Shown: piece by piece, positions 27,641-37,247 of the stretch
Position numbering within the stretch: the first letter of the stretch is position 1
Layout: every line of letters begins with the position of its first letter
Origin: Pseudovibrio sp. Alg231-02
GTDB lineage: Bacteria; Pseudomonadota; Alphaproteobacteria; Rhizobiales; Stappiaceae
DNA: 64,000 bases
Assembly (NCBI RefSeq): GCF_900143565.1
Contig: NZ_FREX01000002.1
Span: forward strand, 372,001 to 436,000
Direction of reading: 5' to 3'
Notes under the pieces: generated by a model
Seen by the model: the letters and a program-made list of their open reading frames with translations, nothing else
Database searches by the model: none
What the model was told of the DNA's origin: nothing
Program-made: the position numbers and the translations under genes

Positions 27641-28177
27641 GTGACACTCCCAATCCTGGAAACGAAACGGCTGCGGGCACGACCTTTTACCTCTGATGAT
27701 CTGGCAGATCTTGTAAGCCTTCATAGCAATCCAGAGGTCAATCGTTACTTACAGCCCACTAATGTGGCCTGGGATGTTTCGATCGTGAAAAAACGGTTGG
27801 CAAGCTTTATTGAGACTCAGGAACTGATGGGTTTCAGCCAATGGCATCTGTCGACGCATGAGGGTGAGTTCGTTGGCCGTGCTGGTTTCTCTCTTTACGA
27901 GAAAACCGCCGAAGTCGAGATGGACTACACTTTATTAGAGCACTTCTGGAACAAACGTTTTGGCAGTGAGATTGCACAGGCGCTGGTGGAGTGGTTCTTC
28001 GAGAACACCTATTACTCTCACCTTTTGGCCTTCGCTCATCCAGAAAATCATGCTTCCAAGAAAGTCATGAAGCGTGCAGGCTTTGAGTTTCGTGAGACGC
28101 GACTGGTTGATGGGTTGCCCTGCGAATTTTATCAGGTGCTTAGCCCAAGCTGTCAAAAGCTTGCTGTTCCAGCCTGA
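27641..28177 (+). CDS. GNAT acetyltransferase (RimJ/RimL-like)
   Basis: A 178-residue GNAT protein beginning LPILETKRLRARPFTSDDL, the typical start of the RimJ/RimL N-terminal-acetylation-like branch, with FVGRAGFSLY and a late PENHASKKVMKRAGFEF. The GTG at 27641 is preferred to a GTG eight codons upstream because GGAGG lies 8 bases before it. Acceptor substrate unknown. Confidence 0.85.
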   Translation: MTLPILETKRLRARPFTSDDLADLVSLHSNPEVNRYLQPTNVAWDVSIVKKRLASFIETQELMGFSQWHLSTHEGEFVGRAGFSLYEKTAEVEMDYTLLEHFWNKRFGSEIAQALVEWFFENTYYSHLLAFAHPENHASKKVMKRAGFEFRETRLVDGLPCEFYQVLSPSCQKLAVPA

Positions 28178-28193
28178 ACTGGCACAAAAAAAA

Positions 28194-28220
28194 GCGCGGG
28201 GCTTTCGACCCGCGCTCTTT
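28194..28220. terminator. Terminator between the GNAT gene and leuA
   Basis: GCGCGGG pairs with CCCGCGC around GCTTTCGA, with an A-run before and TCTTT after, so it can act in both directions. Confidence 0.8.
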
Positions 28221-28238
28221 CCATGAAAATTGAATGAC

Positions 28239-29795
28239 TTAAACGGTGATCGCGTCTTCCACGTTGACCTGACGCTGACGTCGGATTGTCAGTTTGTTCA
28301 GTGCAGAGACGTAGGCGCGGGCAGAGGCGACCAGAGTATCTGTGTCTGCACCCTTACCAGTTGCGATTTTGCCGTTGTCTTCCAGACGAACGGAAACTTC
28401 AGCTTGCGCATCCGTGCCTTCTGTCACTGCATGTACCTGATAGAGGGACATGTTTGCGTCATGCGGCCAAATTGCCTTGATCGCGTTGAAGGTGGCATCA
28501 ACCGGGCCGTCGCCTGTAGCTTCACGAGTTTCGTGCTTGCCGTTGACGTCCATGGTCAGGATGGCTTTCTGAGGTCCACCAGTACCAGCAATCACTGTCA
28601 GAGCGATAACCTTGACGTTCTCGCTTTCGATTGTGATCTGGTCTTCCACCAGCGCTTCAATGTCTTCGTCGTAAACGTTTTTCTTGCGGTCTGCCAAGTC
28701 TTTAAAGCGACGGAAGGCTTCCTGCAACGCGTTGTCGCCCAACTCATAACCCAGCTCAGACAGCTTGTCTTTGAAGGCATGACGGCCAGAGTGTTTGCCC
28801 ATAACCAAAGAGGTTGCACGAACTCCAACATCTTCCGGACGCATGATTTCGTAGGTTTCTGCGTGCTTTAACATACCGTCCTGGTGAATGCCGCTTTCGT
28901 GGGCAAATGCGTTTTTGCCGACGATTGCTTTGTTGTACTGGACGGGGAAGGAGGACACTGCAGAGACCAGCTTAGATGCGCGGGTCAGATAGGCTGGATC
29001 GATGGTGCATTCATATGGCAGTACGTCGCCGCGTGTACGCAGGGCCATGACGATTTCTTCCAGTGCGGCGTTGCCAGCGCGCTCGCCCAGACCGTTGATG
29101 GTACACTCAATTTGACGTGCTCCGCCTGCGACACCAGCCAGAGAGTTTGCTGCTGCCAAGCCCAAGTCGTTGTGACAATGTGCTGAGAATACTGCCTTAT
29201 CAGAGTTCGGCACATTCGCGATGACCTGCTCGAACATGGCTTGATATTCAGCAGGCGTTGCGTAGCCAACAGTATCCGGCAGGTTGATGGTTGTTGCACC
29301 AGCGTTGATGGCGGCTTCAACACAGCGGCTCAGGTACTCGATGGATGTTCGGGTGGCGTCCATTGCGGACCACTCGATGTCATCGATCAGGTTGCGTGCT
29401 TGTTTCACCGTTTTAGTGATGATCTCCAGAACCTGCTCTTCTGTTTTGTTCATCTGGAATTGCAGATGAATTGGAGAGGTGGAGACGAATGTATGGATAC
29501 GGCCTTGATTTGCCTGCTTAATTGCTTCGCCAGCGCGGTCAATATCCGCCGGGATTGCACGGGCCAGGCCTGCGATTACGGAGTTTTTTGAGCGTTTGGC
29601 GATTTCGCTGACCGCTTCAAAGTCACCCTGAGAGGCAATTGGAAAGCCTGCTTCAATGATGTTGACGCCCATTGTGTCAAGTAATTCAGCGACTTGCAGC
29701 TTTTCTTCCAAGGTCATGGACGCGCCGGGAGATTGTTCTCCGTCGCGCAGAGTGGTGTCGAAAATAACTACTTGGTCTTTAGCGGATGCGGTCAT
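28239..29795 (-). CDS. leuA: 2-isopropylmalate synthase
   Basis: LeuA makes 2-isopropylmalate from 2-ketoisovalerate and acetyl-CoA, the first committed leucine step. The 518-residue protein has DTTLRDGEQSPGASM near the N-terminus, the HCHNDLGLAAANS metal-binding motif near 205, NGLGERAGNAALEE near 235, and a C-terminal regulatory domain from about 390. ATG at 29795 is preferred to an upstream TTG because AAGG lies 8 bases before it. It is preceded by a leucine leader peptide and alternative stems, so attenuation is likely. Confidence 0.95.
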   Translation of the reverse strand: MTASAKDQVVIFDTTLRDGEQSPGASMTLEEKLQVAELLDTMGVNIIEAGFPIASQGDFEAVSEIAKRSKNSVIAGLARAIPADIDRAGEAIKQANQGRIHTFVSTSPIHLQFQMNKTEEQVLEIITKTVKQARNLIDDIEWSAMDATRTSIEYLSRCVEAAINAGATTINLPDTVGYATPAEYQAMFEQVIANVPNSDKAVFSAHCHNDLGLAAANSLAGVAGGARQIECTINGLGERAGNAALEEIVMALRTRGDVLPYECTIDPAYLTRASKLVSAVSSFPVQYNKAIVGKNAFAHESGIHQDGMLKHAETYEIMRPEDVGVRATSLVMGKHSGRHAFKDKLSELGYELGDNALQEAFRRFKDLADRKKNVYDEDIEALVEDQITIESENVKVIALTVIAGTGGPQKAILTMDVNGKHETREATGDGPVDATFNAIKAIWPHDANMSLYQVHAVTEGTDAQAEVSVRLEDNGKIATGKGADTDTLVASARAYVSALNKLTIRRQRQVNVEDAITV

Positions 29796-30326
29796 TGGTG
29801 ATGCCTTCAACTTTGCCCCGACACCTTGTGTGTCCTGAATAGCGCCTGGGGATTTTTCTTCATTCTCAGATATTTAAGAGTGATCCCCTAAGTGCCCGCC
29901 CAGATACGGGGCCGCCGACGCCTAGGGGCATCTAAGTAGAAGGAGCGCGCGTAGGAAGAGGCCGCCATGCTGGCGCATGGTGCTGTTTTCATTCAGATTG
30001 TCGCGGTTCGCGATCATTATCTGTCAGCTGCCTTTTCGTCGCTATGGCTTGGAATCAAAGTTTTCCAACTACTTACGTGTCGGATACTTGTTTGAAGTTA
30101 CAAGCCAAATCTTCTTGTAGCGTTACCGAGTAAGTCTCGTTTTTGCCTAATCTGTAATTTTCCTAGCGGATATGCGGATTAAACGCAAGAATTTTACTCA
30201 AAACAGGGCTCTGATTACTCAAAAGTATATGCAGCTCACGCTGAGATAATCTCAATTGGCTCACAGAGCAGTCCCAATATGCGGGAGAAGTGGAGGAGGC
30301 GGAGTGCTCTCCTCCGGTATTATCGA
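29796..30326 (-). promoter_or_regulatory. leuA leader with alternative stems (attenuator)
   Basis: On the minus strand, after the leader peptide, CCCCTA (29928-29923) can pair with TAGGGG (29890-29885). The latter overlaps GGGGAT (29888-29883), which can instead pair with ATCCCC (29853-29848). The leader's stop codon lies in the first strand. No U-run follows the second stem, so the control may act on translation or antitermination. An inverted repeat TTGGAA...TTCCAA (30064-30045) lies just ahead of the leader peptide. Confidence 0.6.
29922..30017 (-). CDS. leuA leader peptide, leucine-rich
   Basis: A 31-residue peptide, MIANRDNLNENSTMRQHGG followed by LFLRALLLLRCP. Seven leucines occur in total, six of them clustered in residues 20-28 (codons CTC, CTA, CTC, CTT, CTA, CTT), with the TAG stop in the first strand of a competing stem. 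This is the standard design of a leucine attenuator; ribosome stalling at leucine codons would change downstream folding. A shorter start at residue 14 is possible. Its upstream ribosome site is weak. Confidence 0.75.
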   Translation of the reverse strand: MIANRDNLNENSTMRQHGGLFLRALLLLRCP

Positions 30327-31241
30327 TCAGAGGAGTAGTTCGCCGCGAGCGAGGATAACTGCCTGTCCGCCAATGCGGTGAGCGTGAATGGCGCCAGACC
30401 GCATCTCCATTTCCAGTGAGATGGAGGAGGGGCGTCCCATCTTGAAGCCTTGCTCAATGAGATATTTGTGTGTGCCGTCCAATGGCTGGTCGAACTCTGC
30501 AATGGACCCTGCAAAGGCGGCGACTGCTGACCCTGTTGCTGCATCTTCGCGTGGCAGGCCGTTTTCCAGATAGACCATGCGAGCGTGGAAAGCGCTGTCT
30601 ACATGGATGGTCTGGCGGCAGTATGCAAAGGCATTGTTGTGCGTGATGGTGCCGAACGCTTCTTCCCAGTATTTATGAACTGGTTGGATGCGGTTGATGG
30701 CGTCCATATCTGCGACTGGAACAAACGCAAATGGCAGGCCGGCTTCCCAAGCTTTGGGCTTGTGGTTTTCGAATGTGATTTCATTTGGTTCCAGAGACAG
30801 AGCTGCAGCAATCACATCTTTTTCGCCAAGCTCTTGAGCTGGCTTCGGCAGTCTTGGTACATCAAACTCGGCGGAGGTGGCCTTGTCTTTTTGCAGGGCA
30901 ACTGCGCAGCGCACCAACCCGACTTTTTCTTCCAACAGCACCAATGCATCCATATCGTTATCCGGCGCGCCGAAACGGTTTTCGGCCATCAAAACAGCGG
31001 TGCCCACGGTTGGATGACCTGCAAATGGCAGTTCCATGGACGGGGTGAAGATGCGGATGGAAGCATTATGAGCGATATTGTCTGGTGGCAGAACGAAGAC
31101 GGTCTCGGAGAGGTTAAATTCGCAGGCGATCTGCTGCATCTGAGCGTCTGACAATCCCTTTGCATCCAGCACAACTGCAAGCGGATTACCTGCCAGCGCT
31201 TTATCAGTGAAAACGTCTAGCAGGGCATAAGGTCTGGCCAT
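30327..31241 (-). CDS. PhzF-family isomerase
   Basis: A 304-residue protein of the PhzF/diaminopimelate-epimerase fold. Motifs: VFTDKALAGNPLAVVLDA near the start, the catalytic glutamate in NLSETVFVLP, and FTPSMELPFAGHPTVGTA. Members isomerise small acids, as in phenazine synthesis, but no phenazine genes are here, so the substrate is unknown. It lies upstream of leuA on the same strand, with the leuA leader between. Confidence 0.9.
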   Translation of the reverse strand: MARPYALLDVFTDKALAGNPLAVVLDAKGLSDAQMQQIACEFNLSETVFVLPPDNIAHNASIRIFTPSMELPFAGHPTVGTAVLMAENRFGAPDNDMDALVLLEEKVGLVRCAVALQKDKATSAEFDVPRLPKPAQELGEKDVIAAALSLEPNEITFENHKPKAWEAGLPFAFVPVADMDAINRIQPVHKYWEEAFGTITHNNAFAYCRQTIHVDSAFHARMVYLENGLPREDAATGSAVAAFAGSIAEFDQPLDGTHKYLIEQGFKMGRPSSISLEMEMRSGAIHAHRIGGQAVILARGELLL

Positions 31242-31379
31242 TTTAAAAGTCCAATTATCTCAGTTTGGTGTTGAGCTCGTGGTCTTGCATCACGGGCTCA
31301 ACTTACGAAAAAGATTTGCTTGAGCGCCACTCAAGATTGTTTTGGCGCCAATTACAAGTCTGCAAATGAAGATAGCTCG

Positions 31380-32531
31380 TTAATTTAACAGATGTGCGGT
31401 GAGCGCCAAGGCATATGGGGGGACGCTGTAGTCCTTAAGATCCTCACGGGATTTTACGATAACTGCTTCTTCCAATTCAGGTTTTTTCTGGTTTGCGTTG
31501 AAATGTGCAATTTTTGAAAGGATTTCGTCTGAGGTGAGTTGCAATGTTAAAATACGCGCGATTGCGAGGCGTGGCCCATCTTCGATTGCGAAGACGTCCC
31601 CCAACTCTCCCTGATCCAATGTGAGGCCTGTTTCTTCTTCCAGCTCGCGGGCGATGGAGCCGAAGATATCCACCTTCCCGGAGGGCGTGATATCGTTGAG
31701 ATCAAGATTGCCGCCGGGTGGGTAAACCTGACCTGCTGTTGCGGTGTTTCCCGCCATTTTGCCAAATACGAGATGGCCCTGGCTGGAACGGAGGACTGCG
31801 CAGCCAAACAGGTTTTTGGCGCTTCTGTCAGGAAAGCCCCAGTCGCGCCATGCGAGGAATTCGGAGTAGTTGATTTCTACCAGATCACCGGAAAATTGCT
31901 TCTGGTCCAAGGAGTATTGATACAATGAAAGAACCTTACCATCCCAAAGATCCGGGTTATCGGAAATCAATGTCTGCCAGTTTTCCTTGATAGCCTCACT
32001 GTTATTGGTGGCGAAATCCCAGCAGTCGGAGGTGTTAAGGTTCAAACTGACATCTGCGATCTCATGGATTTGCGGGGTGAGATCTTTTTGCATGTGCTCG
32101 ATCGGGCCAGCCCCTTTGAAGGCACTCGGTCTGTTGCTTGTGCTGTGATAACCGTGGTGCTGATAAAAGGGAGCTGCGTTTGCATCTGATTCAAGGCGCA
32201 TGCGGGTGCATTGCATGCGTTTGGCTGCTTCTTCAGCCCCTTCCAGCAACCAGGCTCCATGGCCTTTGCCGTGTGCTTCGGGCAACACAAACAGACAATC
32301 CAGCAGGGCGGTCTCTGCATTTTCCCTGGTGATGCGCGCAAAACCAAGTGGTCGTTCGTGATCGGTGATGACAAGGATTGGATCTGCCTCGATCATTTCC
32401 GCGGTGATTTTCCAATGGTCCCGAAACTCCTGCATGTCCTGCGGATCGTATCCCCAGTGACCTTTGGCAGCGTGCATAATATCTGTAAGGGCAATGGCTT
32501 GGCTTTTTGCGGCGAGCCGCATCTGGCAATG
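31380..32531 (-). CDS. GNAT–Nudix fusion protein
   Basis: A 383-residue two-domain protein. Residues about 5-145 are GNAT (acetyl-CoA loop AHGKGHGAWLLEGAEEA, then APFYQHHGYHS). Residues about 200-380 are Nudix: GQVYPPGGNLDLND leads to ARELEEETGL, where the REL-EEETG half of the Nudix box is intact, but the first half is interrupted by an insert so the usual GX5E spacing is lost. Such fusions may couple acyl transfer with nucleotide or CoA-derivative hydrolysis; the substrate is unknown. The start at 32531 is chosen over 32564 because GGAGAA lies closer and GNAT homology begins there. Confidence 0.78.
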   Translation of the reverse strand, partial: HCQMRLAAKSQAIALTDIMHAAKGHWGYDPQDMQEFRDHWKITAEMIEADPILVITDHERPLGFARITRENAETALLDCLFVLPEAHGKGHGAWLLEGAEEAAKRMQCTRMRLESDANAAPFYQHHGYHSTSNRPSAFKGAGPIEHMQKDLTPQIHEIADVSLNLNTSDCWDFATNNSEAIKENWQTLISDNPDLWDGKVLSLYQYSLDQKQFSGDLVEINYSEFLAWRDWGFPDRSAKNLFGCAVLRSSQGHLVFGKMAGNTATAGQVYPPGGNLDLNDITPSGKVDIFGSIARELEEETGLTLDQGELGDVFAIEDGPRLAIARILTLQLTSDEILSKIAHFNANQKKPELEEAVIVKSREDLKDYSVPPYALALTAHLLN

Positions 32532-32835
32532 CATTCTTCTTAATTCTCCAAATTCAACCAGCACCGTTTGTGCTTAAGCCCGAGGAAGTTGAGGCCAAAG
32601 ATTTGCCAGTCTTCTTTTCGGTCTAGTTGAAACAACCAGCCAATAGTGGCCCAAAAGAGGAAATGGTTTCAAGTGACCAATGTGATTTGAAGGATATCCA
32701 ACCCGAAAAGATTAACGATTAACTATTTGCATGAGGTTCGTAGGCTGACAAGAGCTTTCCGGGCAAGCATGACGTGTTTGTCCTCTCGCATGGCGCTCTT
32801 TCTGACCCGTGACAATCACAGTTGAGAAGGTACTC
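32532..32835. other. Intergenic region between divergent genes
   Basis: About 304 bases between the GNAT–Nudix and Sel1-repeat genes, holding both promoters presumably. No clear structured element or small gene is visible; GAGAAGG at its right end is the ribosome site for the next gene. Confidence 0.5.
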
Positions 32836-34314
32836 ATGCGCATTTTTTTGCCACTCCTTTGCTTGCTTGCGGTTGCCAATGGCCTGCCCGCTCATGCCGT
32901 GAGTTGGCAAGCAAGTGGGAGTGAAAAGGAACTTCTGCTGTCCAAGGGTGTTGGCGGGCTGACGCTTCTTCATAACCGGGCAGGGAAGATCCACCGTTCC
33001 ACACGGGCGGAGATATCCAAGAGTGCGGTGATAACTTCCCTGAATGCAGAAGCGCTTGCTGGTAATGCGGAGGCCGTCTTCGGGCTGGCCGTGGCGCATG
33101 AGATGGGGCACGGCGTGCCGCGGGATCTGCCCGTTGCCATGGAGCTTTATGAAAAAGCTGGCGAGATGGGGCTTGCGGCTGCCTACAACAATCTGGGAGA
33201 GATCTACCGGCAGGGCAAGCATGGTGCGCCTGATGCGGAGAAAGCGCGTGAGCTTTACCAAATTGCTGCAGACTGGGGGGATGCCTGGGCGCAGAATAAT
33301 CTTGGCCTTCTCTATTTGCATGGCATTGGTGTGGGGCGGAATCCGAAACTGGCCTTTTATTGGGTGAAAGGTGCTGCCATGGCGGGGTTGATGCAGGGCA
33401 TTGAAAACCTTGCTGGCCTGTATCGTGATGGTGTTGGTGTTGAGCGGGATACCTCGCGTTCTCGTGTGCTTTATCGCAAAGCTATTTCCCTGGGCTCCAT
33501 AGACGCGCATGTGCCTCTTGGTGAGCTGCTGGAGAATGGGGATGGCGGCGAGGCGGACCTTGCTGCTGCAATTCGGCATTACCGTGTTGCGGCTGGGGAG
33601 GGACATTTGCTGGGCAACCATTATCTTGGCACGCTTTATGAAGATGGGGTCGGGGTCAAACGAGATCTTGAACTGGCTTTCTTTCATTATGAGCGGGCCG
33701 CGCGGCGCGGGTTGGCGCGATCGCAGTTTGCACTGGGGCGGTTTTATCTGCTTGGGCAGGGAACGGAACCAAACCTGGAAAAGGCGATCCGGCTTTACAA
33801 AGCGGCGGCCAAACAGGGCAATGCACAGGCTTTGAATGATCTGGGTGTGCTTTATGAGAACGGGCGCGGTGTCCCACAGTCCTATGAGTTGGCGCTGGAG
33901 TTTTATACGGCGTCCTCAGCCCGCTTTCCGTTTGCTTTGACCAATGCCGGACTGCTTTACCTGAACGGACGCGGTGTGCGGCAGGATGTGGACCTGGCGA
34001 AAAAGCTGTTTCAGCAGGCCTCCGAAAGAGGAGAGCCTGTGGGAGACGTGTTGCTAGGCAAAGTCTATTTGCAGGGCTTCAATGAAGAGCCGAACCCAGG
34101 TGAGGCGGCGCGGATGTTTCTGCTTGCCGCGTCCAAAGGCGTGCCGGAAGCGTTTTATCTGCTTGGATACTGTCATGAAAGCGGGCGGTGTCTGGGCCGC
34201 AATCTTGTGAAGGCTCGGGACTTTTACAAGATGGCTGCTGATCAAGGATATCGTGAAGCCGAGAGGGCACTGCGCCAGCTTGAATGGCGCTTGAGAACCC
34301 AGAGCAACAATTAG
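32836..34314 (+). CDS. Sel1-repeat (SLR) secreted protein
   Basis: A 492-residue exported protein. Residues 1-21 (MRIFLPLLCLLAVANGLPAHA) form a signal peptide. From about 75 to 485 there are around a dozen Sel1-like repeats of about 36 residues with the pattern A...LG.LY..G.GV..D...A..., for example AQNNLGLLYLHGIGVGRN. Such helical solenoids mediate protein–protein contacts in the periplasm, often in envelope maintenance or polysaccharide export. The ATG at 32836 has GAGAAGG upstream. Specific role unknown. Confidence 0.88.
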   Translation: MRIFLPLLCLLAVANGLPAHAVSWQASGSEKELLLSKGVGGLTLLHNRAGKIHRSTRAEISKSAVITSLNAEALAGNAEAVFGLAVAHEMGHGVPRDLPVAMELYEKAGEMGLAAAYNNLGEIYRQGKHGAPDAEKARELYQIAADWGDAWAQNNLGLLYLHGIGVGRNPKLAFYWVKGAAMAGLMQGIENLAGLYRDGVGVERDTSRSRVLYRKAISLGSIDAHVPLGELLENGDGGEADLAAAIRHYRVAAGEGHLLGNHYLGTLYEDGVGVKRDLELAFFHYERAARRGLARSQFALGRFYLLGQGTEPNLEKAIRLYKAAAKQGNAQALNDLGVLYENGRGVPQSYELALEFYTASSARFPFALTNAGLLYLNGRGVRQDVDLAKKLFQQASERGEPVGDVLLGKVYLQGFNEEPNPGEAARMFLLAASKGVPEAFYLLGYCHESGRCLGRNLVKARDFYKMAADQGYREAERALRQLEWRLRTQSNN

Positions 34315-34417
34315 AGCATGTTGCGCTCATATGCATTCACGCACCAAGCTCTAACTCTTTAATTTTGCGCGTATTCTTATCCGAAAACCGGAACCACTTT
34401 TCGGGAACACGCTCTAG
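34313..34417. repeat. RIME-like repeat, copy 2
   Basis: Two paired segments: AGAGCATGTTGCGCTCA...AGCTCT, and GCGTATTCTTATCCGAAAACCGG followed by CACTTTTCGGGAACACGCTCT. The second half matches 51293-51389 closely and 2152-2250 in its core. Confidence 0.75.
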
Positions 34418-34424
34418 ATGCAAT

Positions 34425-34454
34425 AAGAGCCGGTGTTGAGCCGGCTCTTTCAGG
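34425..34454 (-). terminator. Terminator after the alkylsulfatase gene
   Basis: AGAGCCGG and CCGGCTCT pair around TGTTGAG; on the minus strand it is followed by TATTG, on the plus strand by TTC. Weak U-run. Confidence 0.5.
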
Positions 34455-34470
34455 CATTTGTGCAAGCCTG

Positions 34471-36516
34471 CTATTTGCTTGGTGTACTCTGGTTGGCCTT
34501 GTCCAGCGGCACGGGGCGCACGATGTTGAACCAGAAATCAAAGCTGTCCAGCATTGCCAGCAGATCGGTGAGCTTGGAGGCTTCTCCATCCACTGTGATC
34601 ATGCCGGATTTGATGGCCTCATCAAAGGTTTCTATGCCCAGCATGATGTTGTCGAGTGTGCTTCTGTCCAGTGTCACCGTGACGTCTGCATTCTCCAGCT
34701 GGTATCCTTCAATATGGCTGAGCGCTGCGTTCTGCAGTTCCATTGCATATTTCTGGTCTGTATCCGGGAAAATCCAGTTCAGCTTGATTTGCTGATCGCC
34801 CGCCTTTGTGTTGTTCAAACGCATGGCCGCGTAATCAAAGAGCAGATCCACATCCATAGAGCGGATGATATCCGGGCTGGCCGTATCAACGGCAGGCAGT
34901 TCCTGAATGCCGGACCGAAGTTCTTTAGCGCCGGAGAGGTAGAAGTTGCGCCATGGACCGGATTCTGCCTGATAGCCGAGCTGTTCTAACGCGTCTGCCT
35001 GTAATTGTGCGGCATCTTCATTGTCTGGCTCTGCAAAGACCAAATGGTTGAGCACTTCTGCTACCCAGCGGTAATCACCCTTGTCAAAGGACTCCTGCGC
35101 TTTTTGGAGCAATATCACCGAGCCGCCCATGAACTCGACGTATTTGGGGCCAGACAGGCGTTCTGGATACTCATGCAGTGTGGCAGGGTTGCCGTTGAAC
35201 CAGCCCAGATACCGCACGTAAGTGGATTTTACGTTGTGGTTGAATGAGCCGTAGTATCCGCGGGTGCTCCAGTCGTTTTGCAATGTTTCCGGCACTTCCA
35301 ACATCTCGGCAATCTCAGTCATGCGGAAGCCATGGTTGGCCAGTCGCAATGGCTGATCGTTGATGTAGCGGTACAGATCGCGCTGGTTGCGCAGGTGTTT
35401 CACGATGGTGTCATTGCCAGACAGATGCCAGTGGTGCGGAGCGAAGAGGACTTCAACGTCCTTACCGTACTTGTAGATGGCCTCGTTGATGTACTTGGAC
35501 CAACCCAGTGGATCTCTGAGTTTCGCGCCACGCAATGAGTATGTGTTGTGCATTGTGTGGGTGGCATCTTCTGCAGTGCAGAGAGCTTTGAACTCCTGAA
35601 TGTAGAAGAAGAACTCTGAGGGAGCCTCTGAGTCCTGAGCCATCCAGAAATCGAAGGTGAGGCCATCGATCTTATGGGTTTCGCCGTTGTCCCTGATGAT
35701 ATCGGTTGGCGGAATGAGCGTGACCGTGCCGCTTGATGTGGTTGGGCCGAGGCCTGCGCCGACCTGTCCTTCCGGAGAGTGCGGTAGCAGGTTGCCATAC
35801 ATGTAAGAGGCACGTCTGCTCATGGCGTTGCCGGCCATTACGTTTTCTGAGACGGCATGTTCCATGAAGCCTTCGGGGGCATAGATTTTGACTTTGCCGC
35901 TGGCGACATCGGCTTCATCCACCACGCCGCGGACACCTCCGAAGTGGTCTACATGGCTGTGGGTGTAGATGATGGCTTTGACCGGCTTCTTGCCGCGCTG
36001 GGCGTAGTAAAGCTCCAGAGCGTAGCGAGCGGTTTCCTCGGAGATCAGCGGATCTACGATGATGATGCCTTCGTCGCCCTCAATGAAGGTGATGTTGGAG
36101 AGGTCTGCCGCGCGCACCTGGAAAATGCGTTCTGACACCTGGAAGAAGCCGCTCAGCAAAATGAGCTGGGACTGACGCCAGAGGCTTGGGTTGACGGTCT
36201 CCGGGGCAATGGAGCCCTGCATGATGAAGTCAAACTTGGAGAGATCGTAGACGATATCGCCCTTGGCGTTTTTGACCACGCCGCCGTCTGGCAGTGGAGC
36301 GAGATAACCTGCCTGCGCATCCTTGAAGTCTTGCTCATCGGAGAAATGCAGTTGCTTCAGGATGTTTTCATAAAGATCTCCGGTGAAGCGTGTCGCCGGT
36401 TTAGTGATGGTCTCTGCGGTGGTCGCGGTGAGCGAGAGAGACCATGCGATGCTTATGGTGGCAGTTGCGCACAAGATTTGGCGGGCAAGGGATTTCTTGT
36501 TTTTTTTGAGCGTCAT
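34471..36516 (-). CDS. Alkyl/aryl sulfatase, metallo-beta-lactamase type (SdsA-like)
   Basis: A 681-residue exported hydrolase of primary alkyl sulfates such as SDS. The N-terminus has a signal peptide (basic start, LLS-type hydrophobic core to about residue 34). The binuclear zinc motif is THSHVDHFGG near residue 186, then further ligand regions with EAPSEFFFYI and FAPHHWHLSG. A dimerisation region (about 380-530) and a C-terminal SCP2-like domain (about 550-680) complete the SdsA layout. It likely detoxifies or scavenges sulfate esters. Nothing in the neighbourhood adds pathway context. Confidence 0.93.
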   Translation of the reverse strand: MTLKKNKKSLARQILCATATISIAWSLSLTATTAETITKPATRFTGDLYENILKQLHFSDEQDFKDAQAGYLAPLPDGGVVKNAKGDIVYDLSKFDFIMQGSIAPETVNPSLWRQSQLILLSGFFQVSERIFQVRAADLSNITFIEGDEGIIIVDPLISEETARYALELYYAQRGKKPVKAIIYTHSHVDHFGGVRGVVDEADVASGKVKIYAPEGFMEHAVSENVMAGNAMSRRASYMYGNLLPHSPEGQVGAGLGPTTSSGTVTLIPPTDIIRDNGETHKIDGLTFDFWMAQDSEAPSEFFFYIQEFKALCTAEDATHTMHNTYSLRGAKLRDPLGWSKYINEAIYKYGKDVEVLFAPHHWHLSGNDTIVKHLRNQRDLYRYINDQPLRLANHGFRMTEIAEMLEVPETLQNDWSTRGYYGSFNHNVKSTYVRYLGWFNGNPATLHEYPERLSGPKYVEFMGGSVILLQKAQESFDKGDYRWVAEVLNHLVFAEPDNEDAAQLQADALEQLGYQAESGPWRNFYLSGAKELRSGIQELPAVDTASPDIIRSMDVDLLFDYAAMRLNNTKAGDQQIKLNWIFPDTDQKYAMELQNAALSHIEGYQLENADVTVTLDRSTLDNIMLGIETFDEAIKSGMITVDGEASKLTDLLAMLDSFDFWFNIVRPVPLDKANQSTPSK

Positions 36517-36639
36517 TCCCGACCTCCAGAGTAGAGTTGCCCTTCTCCTTATAGGCGTGCGGTTAAGGCCTCAGCTCAACCGCTGTTTGAAATGAGGTTT
36601 TTGGTTGCTGAAGGCCTAATGAAGCGCTGCAACCACGGG

Positions 36640-37065
36640 TTAATGCGTTGAGGATATGTGTTTGTTGAAGCGCACCATGAGGCGTTCTGAAGGATCCACT
36701 CGGACAAAGCCGTATTGGCTGTACAGGTCGTGAGCATCGGGGGTTGCAAGGCCGATACTTTGAACCTCTTTGACGTCTGGATGTGAAAGAACTTCCTCTA
36801 GCAGGTGTTTGGATAGTCCTTTGCCACGATGTTCTTCAAAAACGAATAAGTCACACAGATAGGCAAACGTGAGTTTATCCGTGATCACGCGAGCAAAGGC
36901 GACCTGTTCTCCACTGGGTAAGTAAGCGCCAAAACAGATGGAATTGCTCAGAACGGTATCGAGTGCTTGTGGTGGTAATCCTTCCAAACGACCGGACACC
37001 TCAGAAAGGAACTGGTAGACACGTTCCTTTTCAATTTTCGAGATATCGGTGCTGAACGTGATCAT
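36640..37065 (-). CDS. GNAT acetyltransferase, copy 1 of a tandem pair
   Basis: A 141-residue GNAT protein with QVAFARVITDKLTFAYLCDLFV and the CoA loop EEHRGKGLSKHLLEE. It is about half identical by eye to the next gene at 37248-37688, so they arose by tandem duplication. Acceptor unknown. Both follow two duplicated SET-type exporter genes. Confidence 0.85.
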   Translation of the reverse strand: MITFSTDISKIEKERVYQFLSEVSGRLEGLPPQALDTVLSNSICFGAYLPSGEQVAFARVITDKLTFAYLCDLFVFEEHRGKGLSKHLLEEVLSHPDVKEVQSIGLATPDAHDLYSQYGFVRVDPSERLMVRFNKHISSTH

Positions 37066-37247
37066 TGGTTCGCCTCTGCTTCAGTGTGAACACACCTCGC
37101 TTGATTGAGGGAAGGTGCTTTCTTGCGCAGTTTATTTCTTGGCGGTTAAGTGATCTCTTAAACATGCAAGGCGCTGGGTTTGTTGGTTAGCGCCTTGCGA
37201 ATATCATATGAACAAATTGTAGGAGGAGTGTGTTGTGGTCCGCCCTC

